The position numbers were made by a program, and so were the translations under genes. The notes below the pieces were generated by a model that was given only the letters and a program-made list of their open reading frames with translations, ran no database searches and was not told the DNA's origin. From assembly GCF_000376565.1 (NCBI RefSeq), contig NZ_BARG01000010.1, forward strand, positions 1 through 45,877: a DNA stretch of 45,877 nucleotides, given 5' to 3'. The DNA comes from Streptomyces hokutonensis. GTDB lineage: Bacteria; Actinomycetota; Actinomycetes; Streptomycetales; Streptomycetaceae. Of this stretch, positions 1 to 8,800 are shown piece by piece. Position 1 is the first letter of the stretch. Every line of letters begins with the position of its first letter.

Positions 1-14
1 AGCCCCGCGCCCCT
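1..14 (-). repeat. Partial copy of dispersed hairpin repeat, inverted
   Basis: The first 14 bases are the exact reverse complement of AGGGGCGCGGGGCT, the 5' end of the intergenic repeat seen complete at 14774, 39085 and 42590. The rest of this copy lies outside the window. It is inverted relative to the other copies and lies upstream of the methylase gene, so it does not follow the pattern of sitting behind a stop codon on the same strand as the gene. Confidence 0.6.
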
Positions 15-55
15 AGGGGAATCCCCGCGTCCTGAGATTGAAGTTGGAGCAGAGA

Positions 56-904
56 ATGTCCCCGAACGGTCCCGAGCTCATTTCTCCCCGTTCCTCTCGT
101 GTCGCCGCCGCTCGGCGGCTCGCTCGGCGGAATTTTCGGAGCAAGGAGCGGCTGTTCCTGGCCGAGGGGCCGCAGGCTGTGCGCGAGGCGGCCGGGTTCA
201 AGGACACGCTCGTCGAGTTGTTCGCGACCGTCGAAGCCGCGGAGCGGTATGCCGACATCGTCGGCGAGGCCCGTGACGCCGGGGCTCGGGTGCATCTCGC
301 TGACGAGCAGGTCATCGCCGACATCTCCACGACAGTGACCCCGCAGGGGCTCGTCGGGATCTGTCGATTCCTCGACACCCCCTTCGAGGAGATCCTGAAG
401 GGGCGGCCCAAGCTCGTTGCCGTTCTCGCCAACGTGCGCGACCCCGGGAACGCCGGCACCGTCCTGCGGTGCGCCGATGCCGCTGGTGCCGAGGCCGTCG
501 TACTGACTGACGCTTCCGTCGATCTCTACAACCCGAAGGCCGTACGGGCCTCCGTGGGTTCCCTCTTTCATCTCCCCGTCGCCGTGGGCGTGCCCGTCGA
601 GCAGGCCGTGGCCGGGCTCAAGGAGATCGGGGTGCGGATCCTCGCCGCCGACGGGGCCGGGACCGACGACCTCGACGACGAGCTGGACCAGGGGACCATG
701 GGCGGGCCCACCGCCTGGGTGTTCGGGAACGAGGCGTGGGGGCTTCCGGAGGAGACCCGCGCACTCGCGGACGCCGTTGTGCGGGTTCCGATCCACGGGA
801 AGGCCGAGAGCCTGAACCTGGCCACCGCCGCCGCCGTATGTCTGTATGCGTCTGCCCGTGCACAGCGCGGCTCCGGAGGGTGCCGCTCCGTCACCGACAG
901 CTAG
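56..904 (+). CDS. TrmH/SpoU-family RNA 2'-O-methyltransferase
   Basis: A 282-residue SPOUT methyltransferase predicted to add a 2'-O-methyl group from S-adenosylmethionine to a ribose in rRNA or tRNA. The N-terminal 90 residues form the SpoU substrate-binding part (RNFRSKERLFLAEGPQAVREA). The C-terminal half carries the three SpoU motifs: LANVRDPGNAGTVLRCADAA, VFGNEAWGLPEE, and VRVPIHGKAESLNLATAAAV, which together form the knotted cofactor site. The ATG at 56 is preferred over the TTG at 38 because GGAG lies about 8 bases before it. In Streptomyces this gene normally follows infC-rpmI-rplT, which would lie just left of the window. The exact RNA target cannot be read from the sequence. Family assignment is firm. 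Confidence 0.93.
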   Translation: MSPNGPELISPRSSRVAAARRLARRNFRSKERLFLAEGPQAVREAAGFKDTLVELFATVEAAERYADIVGEARDAGARVHLADEQVIADISTTVTPQGLVGICRFLDTPFEEILKGRPKLVAVLANVRDPGNAGTVLRCADAAGAEAVVLTDASVDLYNPKAVRASVGSLFHLPVAVGVPVEQAVAGLKEIGVRILAADGAGTDDLDDELDQGTMGGPTAWVFGNEAWGLPEETRALADAVVRVPIHGKAESLNLATAAAVCLYASARAQRGSGGCRSVTDS

Positions 905-960
905 TAGGGTGACCAGCTCGGGGGCCACCTGCGCCGTATGAGAAGAGGTGGGGTACGGGG

Positions 961-2097
961 ATGACTGTCGGCACGAGCAGCGCGCCGGGAGCACGGGGCG
1001 TGCCCCGGCCGTCCGCGGCCCGGCACGACGACCTCACCGGCCTCGGCATCGACCCCGACGAACTGGCCGACGGCCTGGTCGTCGCCGACGAGCACGGCCG
1101 GGTTATCTGCTTCAACGCCGCCGCGGAGCGCATCACCTCTGTCCGCGCCGCCGACGCCCTCGGCCAGCGGCTGGAGAAGGCCCTCCCCTTAGAGGACCTG
1201 GAGGGCCGCCGCTGGTGGCAACTGACCGATCCCTATGGGGGGTTGGCCATCCGGGTGCGGCAGCCGGAGCGGAATCTGCTGCTGCCGGGCGGGCACGAGG
1301 TTCTCGTCACCGCGCGCTATGTCCGTGCGGAGCCCCTCGGTCCGGTCCGTCGCGTCGTCGTCTCGCTGCGGGACACCGAGGCACGGCGCCGCACCGAGCG
1401 CAGTCACGCCGAGCTGATCGCCACCGTCGCCCACGAACTGCGGTCCCCGCTGACCTCCGTCAAGGGCTTCACCGCGACCCTGCTGGCCAAGTGGGAACGG
1501 TTCACCGACGACCAGAAGCGGCTGATGCTGGAGACCGTCGACGCCGACGCCAACCGCGTCACCCGGCTCATCGCCGAGCTGCTCGACATCTCCCGCATCG
1601 ACTCCGGGCGGCTCGAACTGCGCCGCCAGCCCGTCGACATCGGTGCGGCCGTCGGCCGCCACATCCAGGCGTACGTCGCTGCAGGGCAGCCCGCCGACCG
1701 GTTCATGCTCCGCGTCGAACAGCCGCTGCCCGACCTGTGGGCCGACCCCGACAAGGTCGACCAGGTGCTGAGCAACCTGCTGGAAAATGCGGTGCGCCAC
1801 GGCGAGGGAACCGTCACCATCGACGTCACGGCCTCGGCCTCTCCGCGCGAAGGGGAGGAGACCGGCACCTCGGTGACGGTCAGCGACGAGGGCCCAGGCA
1901 TCCCGGAGGAGTCCATGAACCGCGTCTTCACCCGCTTCTGGCGGGGCAGCAAGCGCGGTGGCACGGGCCTCGGGCTGTACATCGTCAAGGGCATCGTCGA
2001 AGCCCACGGCGGCACCATCACGGTCGGCCGGGCTCCCGGCGGCGGCGCCGAGTTCCGATTTATGTTGCCCGTGGGCACCCCGGCGTATCTCCAGTAG
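961..2097 (+). CDS. Soluble PAS-domain sensor histidine kinase
   Basis: A 378-residue histidine kinase without a membrane segment, so probably a cytoplasmic sensor. Residues about 30-135 form a PAS-like domain (DGLVVADEHGRVICFNAAAERI). The dimerisation/phosphoacceptor helix has His158 in VAHELRSPLTSVKGF. The ATPase domain shows an N box (LSNLLENAVRHGEG), a G1 box (DEGPGIPEE) and a G2 box (GGTGLGLYIVKGIVEAHGG). No response regulator gene is adjacent, so this is an orphan kinase between an RNA methylase and pheST, a position I recall as conserved in Streptomyces. Codon 77 is TTA (1189-1191), the rare leucine codon read by the bldA tRNA, so translation may be limited to later development. The start follows a purine-rich GGTGGGGTACGGGG. 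Its partner and signal are unknown. Confidence 0.9.
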   Translation: MTVGTSSAPGARGVPRPSAARHDDLTGLGIDPDELADGLVVADEHGRVICFNAAAERITSVRAADALGQRLEKALPLEDLEGRRWWQLTDPYGGLAIRVRQPERNLLLPGGHEVLVTARYVRAEPLGPVRRVVVSLRDTEARRRTERSHAELIATVAHELRSPLTSVKGFTATLLAKWERFTDDQKRLMLETVDADANRVTRLIAELLDISRIDSGRLELRRQPVDIGAAVGRHIQAYVAAGQPADRFMLRVEQPLPDLWADPDKVDQVLSNLLENAVRHGEGTVTIDVTASASPREGEETGTSVTVSDEGPGIPEESMNRVFTRFWRGSKRGGTGLGLYIVKGIVEAHGGTITVGRAPGGGAEFRFMLPVGTPAYLQ

Positions 2098-2154
2098 CCG
2101 CCGACGAGGCCCCACGGGCGCGGTCACCTGCCTCACCCCCGTTAGACTCGGCCT

Positions 2155-2220
2155 TTGGCACCTTTGCGTCCCCGTTTCAGGGACGACGACGCGTCCCCCG
2201 AGTCGAGTCGGGACGGGGAC
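2155..2220 (+). promoter_or_regulatory. Candidate structured leader of pheST
   Basis: Between the kinase stop and pheS is a region with competing inverted repeats. CGTCCC (2167-2172) pairs with GGGACG (2180-2185). CCCGA (2197-2201) pairs with TCGGG (2208-2212), or GTCCCC (2193-2198) with GGGGAC (2215-2220). GTCCCCG (2168-2174) could instead pair with CGGGGAC (2214-2220), which excludes the first two. TAGACT at 2150-2155 would serve as a -10 element that starts RNA just before them. Three TTT triplets in one frame lie here, but that frame has no start codon. No T-box specifier or antiterminator is recognised. Attenuation is an inference. Confidence 0.35.
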
Positions 2221-2252
2221 CATCCGCCAGCCAACCGGAAGCACGGGAAGAG

Positions 2253-3380
2253 ATGTCGGCACCGAATAAGTCGTACGACCCTGTAGAGGTCGAGGCCTTG
2301 AAACCGGAAGAGATCGAGCGCATGCGGGACGAGGCGCTCGCCGCCTTCGCCGCCGCCGGTGACCTCGACGCGCTCCAGGAGGCCAAGGTCGCCCACACCG
2401 GCGGCACCTCCCCGCTCGCCCTCGCCAACCGCGAGATCGGCGCGCTGCCCCCGCAGGCCAAGGCCGCCGCGGGCAAGCTCGTCGGGCAGGCCCGGGGCGC
2501 GGTCAACAAGGCCCTCGCCGCCCGCCAGGCCGAGCTGGAGGCCGACCGCGACGCCCGCGTCCTGGTCGAGGAGGCGGTGGACGTCACGCTGCCGTACGAC
2601 CGCGTACCGGCCGGCGCCCGGCACCCGCTGACCACGTTCATGGAGCGGGTCGCGGACGTCTTCGTGTCCATGGGATACGAGATCGCCGAGGGCCCCGAGG
2701 TCGAGGCGGAGTGGTTCAACTTCGACGCCCTGAACTTCACCCCGGACCACCCGGCCCGGCAGATGCAGGACACCTTCTTCGTCCAGGGCCCCAAGGGCAC
2801 CGAGGGCGACGAGTCCGGTGTCGTCCTGCGCACGCACACCTCGCCCGTGCAGGCCCGCGCCATGCTGGACCGCGAGCCGCCGGTCTACATCGTGTGCCCC
2901 GGCCGCGTGTACCGCACGGACGAGCTGGACGCCACGCACACCCCGGTCTTCCACCAGATCGAGCTCCTCGCCATCGACGAGGGCCTCACCATGGCCGACC
3001 TCAAGGGCACCCTCGACCACATGGTCCAGTCGCTCTTCGGCGCGGAGATGAAGACCCGGCTGCGGCCGAACTACTTCCCCTTCACCGAGCCGTCCGCCGA
3101 GATGGACATGCTCTGCTACGTCTGCAAGGGCGAGTCGGTCGGCAACCCCGACCGCCCCTGCCGCACCTGCTCCTCCGAGGGCTGGATCGAGCTGGGCGGC
3201 TGCGGCATGGTCAACCCCCGTGTCCTGGTGGCCTGCGGGGTGGACCCGGAGAAGTACAGCGGATTCGCCTTCGGGTTCGGCATCGAGCGGATGCTGATGT
3301 TCCGCCACAACGTCGAAGACATGCGAGACATGGTCGAGGGTGACGTCCGGTTCACCCGGCCGTTCGGGATGGAGATCTGA
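2253..3380 (+). CDS. pheS: Phenylalanyl-tRNA synthetase alpha subunit
   Basis: The 375-residue catalytic subunit of the heterotetrameric class II synthetase that charges tRNA-Phe. The N-terminal coiled coil (residues about 1-95) is followed by the class II core: motif 1 around [20 protein letters not shown], motif 2 with [20 protein letters not shown], and motif 3 at [13 protein letters not shown] near the C terminus. [14 protein letters not shown] and a CxxC pair (CYVCKGE) with a second Cys pair (CRTCSSEG) lie between. The ATG at 2253 follows GGAAGAG and gives the normal family length, so the longer open frame reaching back to 948 is rejected. The stop TGA overlaps the pheT start by one base (TGATG), which implies translational coupling of the two subunits. 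Confidence 0.98.
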   Translation: MSAPNKSYDPVEVEALKPEEIERMRDEALAAFAAAGDLDALQEAKVAHTGGTSPLALANREIGALPPQAKAAAGKLVGQARGAVNKALAARQAELEADRDARVLVEEAVDVTLPYDRVPAGARHPLTTFMERVADVFVSMGYEIAEGPEVEAEWFNFDALNFTPDHPARQMQDTFFVQGPKGTEGDESGVVLRTHTSPVQARAMLDREPPVYIVCPGRVYRTDELDATHTPVFHQIELLAIDEGLTMADLKGTLDHMVQSLFGAEMKTRLRPNYFPFTEPSAEMDMLCYVCKGESVGNPDRPCRTCSSEGWIELGGCGMVNPRVLVACGVDPEKYSGFAFGFGIERMLMFRHNVEDMRDMVEGDVRFTRPFGMEI

Positions 3381-5884
3381 TGCGGGTCCCGCTTTCTTGG
3401 CTGCGGGAGTACGTCGACCTGCCGGCGACGGAGACCGGCCGCGACGTCCAGGCCAAGCTCATTTCCGTCGGCCTCGAGGTGGAGACTGTCGAGCAGCTCG
3501 GCGACGGCCTCAAGGGCCCCCTCGTCGTCGGCAAGGTCCTCACCATCGAGGAGCTGACGGAGTTCAAGAAGCCCATCCGCTTCTGCACCGTCGACGTCGG
3601 CCAGGCCAACGGCACCGGCGAGCCCCAGGAGATCGTCTGCGGCGCCCGCAACTTCGCCGTCGGCGACAAGGTCGTCGTGGTCCTCCCCGGCGCGGTCCTG
3701 CCCGGCGGCTTCGCGATCGCCGCGCGCAAGACGTACGGCAAGACCTCGCACGGCATGATCTGCTCCAGCGACGAGCTGGGCATGGGCGACGACGGCACCA
3801 AGGGCATCATCGTCCTGCCGCCCGAGCACGAGGTCGGCACCGACGCCATCGAGCTGCTCCAGCTCGTCGACGAGGTCCTCGACATCGCCGTCACGCCCGA
3901 CCGCGGCTACGCCCTGTCGATCCGCGGCGTCGCCCGCGAGACCGCCACCGCCTACGGCCTCCCGCTCAGCGACCCGGCCCTGCTCGACGTACCCGGCCCG
4001 AACGCGTTCGGCTACCCGGTGCAGGTCTCCGAGCCGCTCGGCTGCGACCGCTTCACCGCCCGCACGGTGACCGGCCTCGACCCCGAGGCCCGCTCCCCGC
4101 TCTGGCTGACCCGCCGTCTCCAGAAGGCGGGCATGCGCCCGATCTCGCTCGCCGTCGACATCACCAACTACGTGATGCTGGAGCTGGGCCAGCCCCTGCA
4201 CGCCTACGACCGCACCCGCGTCCAGGGTCCGATCGGTGTGCGCCGGGCCACGCAGGGCGAGAAGCTCACCACCCTCGACGGCGTCACGCGCACGCTGGAC
4301 GCCGAGGACCTGGTGATCACCGACGACCGCGGCCCCATCGGCCTCGCGGGTGTCATGGGCGGCGCCAACACCGAGATCGACGACACGGAGGGCACCACCA
4401 CCGAGGTCGTCGTCGAGGCCGCCCACTTCGACGCGCTCTCCATCTCGCGCACGGCCCGCCGCCACAAGCTGGCCTCCGAGGCGTCCAAGCGCTTTGAGCG
4501 CGGCGTCGACCCGCAGGCCGCGTCGGCCGCCGCCCAGCGCACGGTCGACCTCCTGGTCCTCCTCGCGGGCGGCACCGCAGACGCCGGCGTCACCGAGGTC
4601 ATCGCGCCTTCGGCCCCGCACACCATCACCATTCCGGCCAACCACCCGGACAAGGTGGCGGGCGTCGACTACGGCCGCGAGACCGTCGTACGGCGTCTCC
4701 AGGAAGTCGGCTGCGACGTGTACGGGCAGGACGAGCTGATCGTCACCGTCCCGTCCTGGCGCCCCGACCTCACCGACCCGAACGACCTGGCCGAAGAGGT
4801 CATCCGCCTGGAGGGCTACGAGAACCTGCCCTCCACGCTCCCCAAGCCCCCCGCGGGCCGGGGCCTCACCGACCGCCAGCGCCTGCACCGCCGCGTCGGC
4901 CGCGCACTCGCGGGCGCCGGTTACGTGGAGGCGCCGAACTACCCCTTCGTCGGCGAGCACGTCTTCGACCAGTTCGGCCTGGCCGCCGACGACCCGAACC
5001 GCAAGGTCGTCAAGCTGGTCAACCCGCTCTCGGACGAGGAGCCCGCACTCCGTACGACGCTGCTGCCGGGCCTGCTCGGTGCCCTGCGGCGCAACGACGG
5101 CCGCGGCTCGCACGACCTGGCACTCTTCGAGACGGGTCTGGTCTTCCACCCCCGCGAGGAACTGAAGATCGCCGTCCGACTCCCCGTCGACCGGCGTCCG
5201 ACCGACGAGGAGATCGCCTCCCTCACCGAGGCGCTCCCGCTCCAGCCCCGGCATGCGGCCGTCGTCCTCACGGGCGCCCGCGAGCAGGCCGGCTGGTGGG
5301 GCAAGGGCCGCCCGTCCGACTGGGCCGACGCGGTCGAGTCGGCGCGGGTGCTGGCGCGTGAGGCCGGCACTGAACTCCTCGTGCGCAAGGGCCAGTACGG
5401 TCCCTGGCACCCCGGCCGCTGCGCCGAACTCGCGGTCGTCGTCGAGGGTGTTGAGCAAGTCATCGGGTACGCCGGGGAGTTGCACCCCGGTGTGCTGAAG
5501 ACCCTGGGTCTGCCCGCGCGCACCAGTGCGATGGAACTGGACCTGGACGTCCTGGAGTCGGCGTCGTCGGGTGTTCCCAAGGGCCCGAAGATCTCCACGT
5601 TCCCGGTCGCCACTCAGGATGTCGCGCTGGTCGTGGATGTCTCGGTCCCGCACGCGTCCGTCGAGGCGGCGCTGCGTGAGGGTGCCGGTGAACTGCTGGA
5701 GTCCATCCGGCTGTTCGACGTCTACGACAACGCCGCGCAGCTGGGCGAGGGCAAGAAGTCGCTGGCGTATGCGCTGCGGTTCCGTGCGGCCGACCGGACG
5801 CTGACCGTCGATGAGGCGTCGGCGGCTCGGGACGCGGCGGTGGCGTTGGCGGCGGAGCGCACAGGAGCCGTACTGAGGGGCTGA
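3380..5884 (+). CDS. pheT: Phenylalanyl-tRNA synthetase beta subunit
   Basis: The 834-residue beta subunit of the (alpha-beta)2 synthetase, which holds the editing site and the tRNA anticodon contacts. Domains run in the usual order: N-terminal [15 protein letters not shown], an EMAP/tRNA-binding OB fold (about 40-150), B3/B4 editing domain (about 210-385), B5 domain (about 400-480), the catalytic-like core (about 490-700), and the FDX-ACB anticodon-binding fold at the end ([20 protein letters not shown] onward). The length is typical for actinobacteria. The start overlaps the pheS stop. A strong hairpin nine bases after the stop ends the transcription unit. Confidence 0.98.
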   Translation: MRVPLSWLREYVDLPATETGRDVQAKLISVGLEVETVEQLGDGLKGPLVVGKVLTIEELTEFKKPIRFCTVDVGQANGTGEPQEIVCGARNFAVGDKVVVVLPGAVLPGGFAIAARKTYGKTSHGMICSSDELGMGDDGTKGIIVLPPEHEVGTDAIELLQLVDEVLDIAVTPDRGYALSIRGVARETATAYGLPLSDPALLDVPGPNAFGYPVQVSEPLGCDRFTARTVTGLDPEARSPLWLTRRLQKAGMRPISLAVDITNYVMLELGQPLHAYDRTRVQGPIGVRRATQGEKLTTLDGVTRTLDAEDLVITDDRGPIGLAGVMGGANTEIDDTEGTTTEVVVEAAHFDALSISRTARRHKLASEASKRFERGVDPQAASAAAQRTVDLLVLLAGGTADAGVTEVIAPSAPHTITIPANHPDKVAGVDYGRETVVRRLQEVGCDVYGQDELIVTVPSWRPDLTDPNDLAEEVIRLEGYENLPSTLPKPPAGRGLTDRQRLHRRVGRALAGAGYVEAPNYPFVGEHVFDQFGLAADDPNRKVVKLVNPLSDEEPALRTTLLPGLLGALRRNDGRGSHDLALFETGLVFHPREELKIAVRLPVDRRPTDEEIASLTEALPLQPRHAAVVLTGAREQAGWWGKGRPSDWADAVESARVLAREAGTELLVRKGQYGPWHPGRCAELAVVVEGVEQVIGYAGELHPGVLKTLGLPARTSAMELDLDVLESASSGVPKGPKISTFPVATQDVALVVDVSVPHASVEAALREGAGELLESIRLFDVYDNAAQLGEGKKSLAYALRFRAADRTLTVDEASAARDAAVALAAERTGAVLRG

Positions 5885-5892
5885 TCGCTGGA

Positions 5893-5920
5893 GGGGCCGA
5901 TTCCGCAGCGGAACGGCCCC
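5893..5920 (+). terminator. Terminator hairpin after pheT
   Basis: GGGGCCG-A-TTCCG (5893-5905) pairs with CGGAA-CGGCCCC (5909-5920) around a three-base loop, leaving one bulged A. There is no U run, which is usual for Streptomyces terminators. It lies nine bases after the pheT stop. Confidence 0.8.
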
Positions 5921-6011
5921 CACCTGCATAAATGCACCTGTCTCATGTCACCTCACTCGTTCGGGTGAGAAGTTCGGGCGATCTGGCCCGATCGGGGCAT
6001 GCGGTCGACAG

Positions 6012-6043
6012 AATCGGACCGGCCTTTCGGGGCCGGTCCGATT
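6012..6043. terminator. Perfect 13-bp stem hairpin before the phosphatase gene
   Basis: AATCGGACCGGCC (6012-6024) and GGCCGGTCCGATT (6031-6043) are exact complements around a six-base loop. It may back up the pheT terminator or sit in the 5' leader of the downstream gene. Its position argues against the upstream start at 5999, because coding would then run straight through it. Confidence 0.6.
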
Positions 6044-6076
6044 GCGCTGTCGGGGCCTATTTGGGGGGCCACAGGC

Positions 6077-7192
6077 ATGATCCGCATCAAGGCTGGGCCC
6101 CGCAGGCCGCGTCCGAGGCCGCGCGCCCGCCGTCCACTGCGCCGGGCGCTCGCTCTGGGACTGCCCACGATGTGGGGCGCCATAGCGATCACCTACAAAC
6201 TCACCTGCCCGCTCGCCCAGCAGACCGGCCTGGGCGCCCGCATCGTCACCAGCGCGGTGTTCTTCGCGGTCGGCACCGGTCTCATCGTCCAGGTCCGCCG
6301 CTCCCTGCTGCGCGAACTCCGCCAGATCCGCCAGATCGCGGGCGCCGCCCAGAACGCGCTGCTCCGCCCGCTGCCACCCCGCCTCGACGGCCTGAACATC
6401 GCCGCCGCCCAACTCTCCGCCGAGCGCGGCGCGGTGGTGGGCGGCGACCTCTACGAGGTGATCGCCACCGAGCACGGTGTCCGGGTCGTGATGGGGGACG
6501 TACGCGGCCACGGCATCGCCGCGATCGGCACGGTCGCCGCGGTCCTCGGCAGCTTCCGCGAGGCCGCCCACGACGAGCCCGACCTGGAGGGCGTCCTACG
6601 CCGCCTCGACCGCGCCCTCGCCCGCCACCTCCGCGAACGCGCCCGCGCGGAACACCCCGCGTCCGGAGCGCCGGACCCCGACAGCCCCGTGGCCGAGGAG
6701 TTCGTCACGGTACTGCTCCTGGAGATCGGCGCGGACGGCGAACTCCGGGCTCTCAACTGCGGGCATCCGTGGCCGTATCTGCTGAGCGGGGGAGGTGTGC
6801 GGTCCGTGTCCCGTGCGGACCCGCTTCCGCCGCTGGGCCCGTTCCCGCTGCCGACGGAACTGCCGTTCGTCCGCTGCGGCCAACTGCTCCCGGGCGAGGC
6901 GCTGTTCCTCTACACGGACGGCGCGGAGGACGCGCGTGACGGGCGGGGCGGTTTCTTCCCGCTGGCCGATGTACTGGCGGAGGTGACGGCCCAACACCCG
7001 CCCCCCGTACCGCAGTCGATCCTTGGCGCTGTCTTCACGGCGTTACTGCGTCACACGGGCGGCACACCCACGGACGACGTCGCCATGCTCGTCCTGCGCA
7101 ATGACCGCAGGCCCGCACCAACTCCTTCAGGGGCGCGACCAGCCACAACGCACCCGCAGCCGACGAACTACCCACAACACAACGGCGTTTGA
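6077..7192 (+). CDS. Membrane-anchored SpoIIE-type PP2C protein phosphatase
   Basis: A 371-residue serine/threonine phosphatase of the SpoIIE/RsbU type, which in actinobacteria typically dephosphorylates anti-sigma-factor antagonists. Two hydrophobic segments near the N terminus (ALGLPTMWGAIAITYKL and IVTSAVFFAVGTGLIVQV) place it in the membrane. The catalytic domain follows, with metal-binding signatures VVGGDLYEVI, VMGDVRGHGIAAIG, LFLYTDGAEDARD and TDDVAMLVLR, and the NCGHPWPYLLSGG segment. The ATG at 6077 follows a G-rich ribosome site and lies beyond the 6012 hairpin. Codon 323 is TTA (7043-7045), a bldA signature. The last 20 or so residues (SGARPATTHPQ...) are encoded by a shortened copy of the dispersed repeat, so the natural stop was probably displaced. 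Its target and partner genes are not in the window. Confidence 0.88.
   Translation: MIRIKAGPRRPRPRPRARRPLRRALALGLPTMWGAIAITYKLTCPLAQQTGLGARIVTSAVFFAVGTGLIVQVRRSLLRELRQIRQIAGAAQNALLRPLPPRLDGLNIAAAQLSAERGAVVGGDLYEVIATEHGVRVVMGDVRGHGIAAIGTVAAVLGSFREAAHDEPDLEGVLRRLDRALARHLRERARAEHPASGAPDPDSPVAEEFVTVLLLEIGADGELRALNCGHPWPYLLSGGGVRSVSRADPLPPLGPFPLPTELPFVRCGQLLPGEALFLYTDGAEDARDGRGGFFPLADVLAEVTAQHPPPVPQSILGAVFTALLRHTGGTPTDDVAMLVLRNDRRPAPTPSGARPATTHPQPTNYPQHNGV
7126..7162 (+). repeat. Shortened copy of dispersed repeat inside a coding end
   Basis: TTCAGGGGCGCGACCAGCC followed by ACAACGCACCCGC matches both ends of the full copy at 42590-42662 but lacks the roughly 38-base middle with the GCGGCTCCGCCGC hairpin. 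The junction falls exactly at GGGCGCG, which occurs near both ends of full copies. Deletion between these short direct repeats explains it. It lies in frame within the 3' end of the phosphatase gene. Confidence 0.7.
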
Positions 7193-7326
7193 TGGTCACC
7201 GCAAAGCCAGGCCGCCGCACTTACGAGGGGGAGCCGGCGGCCCGGCCGGCCTCTTGCGAGGCAATCCAGTCAACCGGTTGGAAACTCTCCGCAACAGCGC
7301 GCACACACCCCGGATCCACGCACTCC

Positions 7327-7361
7327 GTTCACACCCCGTGTGAACCAACCCGCACTACTCT
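7327..7361 (+). promoter_or_regulatory. Promoter with palindromic operator for the HTH-TPR regulator gene
   Basis: GTTCACAC (7327-7334) and GTGTGAAC (7338-7345) form a perfect dyad with a three-base spacer. TACTCT at 7356-7361 fits a -10 element. A 17-base spacer would put the -35 at 7333-7338, inside the dyad, so a bound protein would block the promoter. A second palindrome, CAACCGGTTG, lies upstream near 7270-7279. Autoregulation by the downstream gene is an inference. Confidence 0.55.
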
Positions 7362-7390
7362 GTCCGCACCGAGTCACCGGGGGGCCATCC

Positions 7391-8731
7391 ATGCAGCCCA
7401 ACACACTTCTCGACGCCATCCTGGACGAGGCGGGCATCTCGCACGCGGGACTCGCCGCACATGTGAACCAGGCCGGCCGGGCCCGAGGCCTCGCACTCCG
7501 GTACGAACACACCGCCGTGGCACGGTGGTTGAAGGGCCAGCGACCGCGAGGTCAGGTCCCCGACCTGATCTGCGAGGTGCTCGCGACCCGCCTGCACCGG
7601 CCCGTCACGCTCGACGACATCGGCCTGGGCGTACCCGGCGAACCCTCCACCCCGCACGGCACCTCCCTCTCCGGCTTCGTCGAGCGGGCCACCGCCCTGT
7701 GGCGCTCCGACGAACAGCAGCGCCCGCACATCCTCGGCGCGCCCGCGGTCACCGGAACCCCCGCCGTGATGCCGGTGTGGGAGTGGGAGAACCCACCGGA
7801 CGACGTGGACGTCTCGCGCGGCGGCCGGCACCGGGTGAGCATGGCGGACATCGAGATGCTGCGCGCGGCCCGCGCCCACTACGAGCAGATGTACCGCAAG
7901 GCAGGCGGCGTGGCGACCCGGTCCCGCATCGTCGGCTTCCTCAACTCCGAGACGGCGCCCCTGCTGCGCGGCAGCTACACCGACGCCACCGGACGCCAAC
8001 TGCACCGGGCGACCGGCGGGTTGGTGGCGATCGCGGGCATCTGCGCCTACGACTCCGACGCGCACGGACTCGCCCAGCGCTACTTCCACCAGGCGCTCAG
8101 GCTCGCGAAGGCCAGCAACGACAGGGGACTTGGCGCGTACGTCATCGCGCTGCTCGTCAACCAGTCGCTGTTCATGCGGGAGTTCCGCCAGGCCGTCGCC
8201 TTCGCGGAGGCCGCGCTGCGGGCGGCGGGGCGGCAGATCACCCCGGCGCTCGCCTCCGACCTGTACGCGATGCAGGCGAAGGCGTACGCGCACCTCGGCG
8301 ACGGCACGAGCGCGCTGTCCTGCATCCGTCGTGCCGAGCAGGCCGCCGAACGCATCCGGCGCGGATACGAACCCGACGAGACCGGCTATGTCCAGCCGGG
8401 CCTGGTCAATGTCCAGGTGGCGGAGGCGCTGCTCAGCCTCGGCGATCTGACGGCGGCGGGGGAGCACGCCACCGCGGCCGTGGACACTCCGGCGCACGAC
8501 CGGGGCCGGGTGCACCGGCTCGCCATGCTCAGCCAGATCGAACTCCGCCAGGGAAACGCCGACAAAGCGGTGGCCACGGCGGTGCAGATGGCCGAGCAGG
8601 CCAGAGGGATGGAGTCCCAGCGGCTGCGCGACAGACTCCGCGCGGTGCGCGAGTACCTGGTGCGCAGCGACTGCGCGGGTACGGCCGAGGCGGCCGAACT
8701 CATCGACGGGGCACTGCGCGTACCGCTGTAA
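7391..8731 (+). CDS. HTH-TPR transcriptional regulator
   Basis: A 446-residue regulator of the large Streptomyces class with an N-terminal DNA-binding fold and C-terminal tetratricopeptide-like repeats, the class that includes NsdA-like developmental and antibiotic repressors. The first 80 residues (LLDAILDEAGISHAGLAAHVN...HTAVARWLKGQRPRGQVPDL) read as an XRE-like helix-turn-helix. From about residue 170 the chain is helical with repeated patterns such as GLGAYVIALLVNQSLFMREFRQAVAFAEAAL and ALASDLYAMQAKAYAHLGDGTSALSCIRRAEQAAERI. The ATG at 7391 is preceded by GGGGGG. The NUDIX gene follows after 69 bases. The ligand is unknown, and the identity with any named regulator is not established here. 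Confidence 0.82.
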   Translation: MQPNTLLDAILDEAGISHAGLAAHVNQAGRARGLALRYEHTAVARWLKGQRPRGQVPDLICEVLATRLHRPVTLDDIGLGVPGEPSTPHGTSLSGFVERATALWRSDEQQRPHILGAPAVTGTPAVMPVWEWENPPDDVDVSRGGRHRVSMADIEMLRAARAHYEQMYRKAGGVATRSRIVGFLNSETAPLLRGSYTDATGRQLHRATGGLVAIAGICAYDSDAHGLAQRYFHQALRLAKASNDRGLGAYVIALLVNQSLFMREFRQAVAFAEAALRAAGRQITPALASDLYAMQAKAYAHLGDGTSALSCIRRAEQAAERIRRGYEPDETGYVQPGLVNVQVAEALLSLGDLTAAGEHATAAVDTPAHDRGRVHRLAMLSQIELRQGNADKAVATAVQMAEQARGMESQRLRDRLRAVREYLVRSDCAGTAEAAELIDGALRVPL

Positions 8732-8800
8732 AGGAGCCGTGGACCACAACACAGTCCCTGCTGCGATATTGCCACTTACTCGACGGAAGGTGGCAGAACC

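Noticed and set aside
38..55. TTG start of the methylase gene
   Set aside because: The ATG at 56 has a well-placed GGAG and begins at the usual family N terminus; the extra six residues add nothing conserved.
2101..2190. Phenylalanine leader peptide before pheS
   Set aside because: The frame with three TTT codons has no ATG, GTG or TTG between the kinase stop and the TTT triplets, so a translated leader peptide is not supported.
948..2252. Open frame continuous with pheS reaching back through the kinase gene (810 codons in total)
   Set aside because: It is out of frame with a clear PAS-HisKA-ATPase kinase, has an Arg/Pro-rich shadow composition, and the family start of PheS with its ribosome site lies at 2253.
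3116..5929. A 937-codon minus-strand frame opposite pheT
   Set aside because: It is antisense to an unmistakable PheT. Long antisense frames are expected in DNA with GC-rich third positions, and the translation has no recognisable domain.
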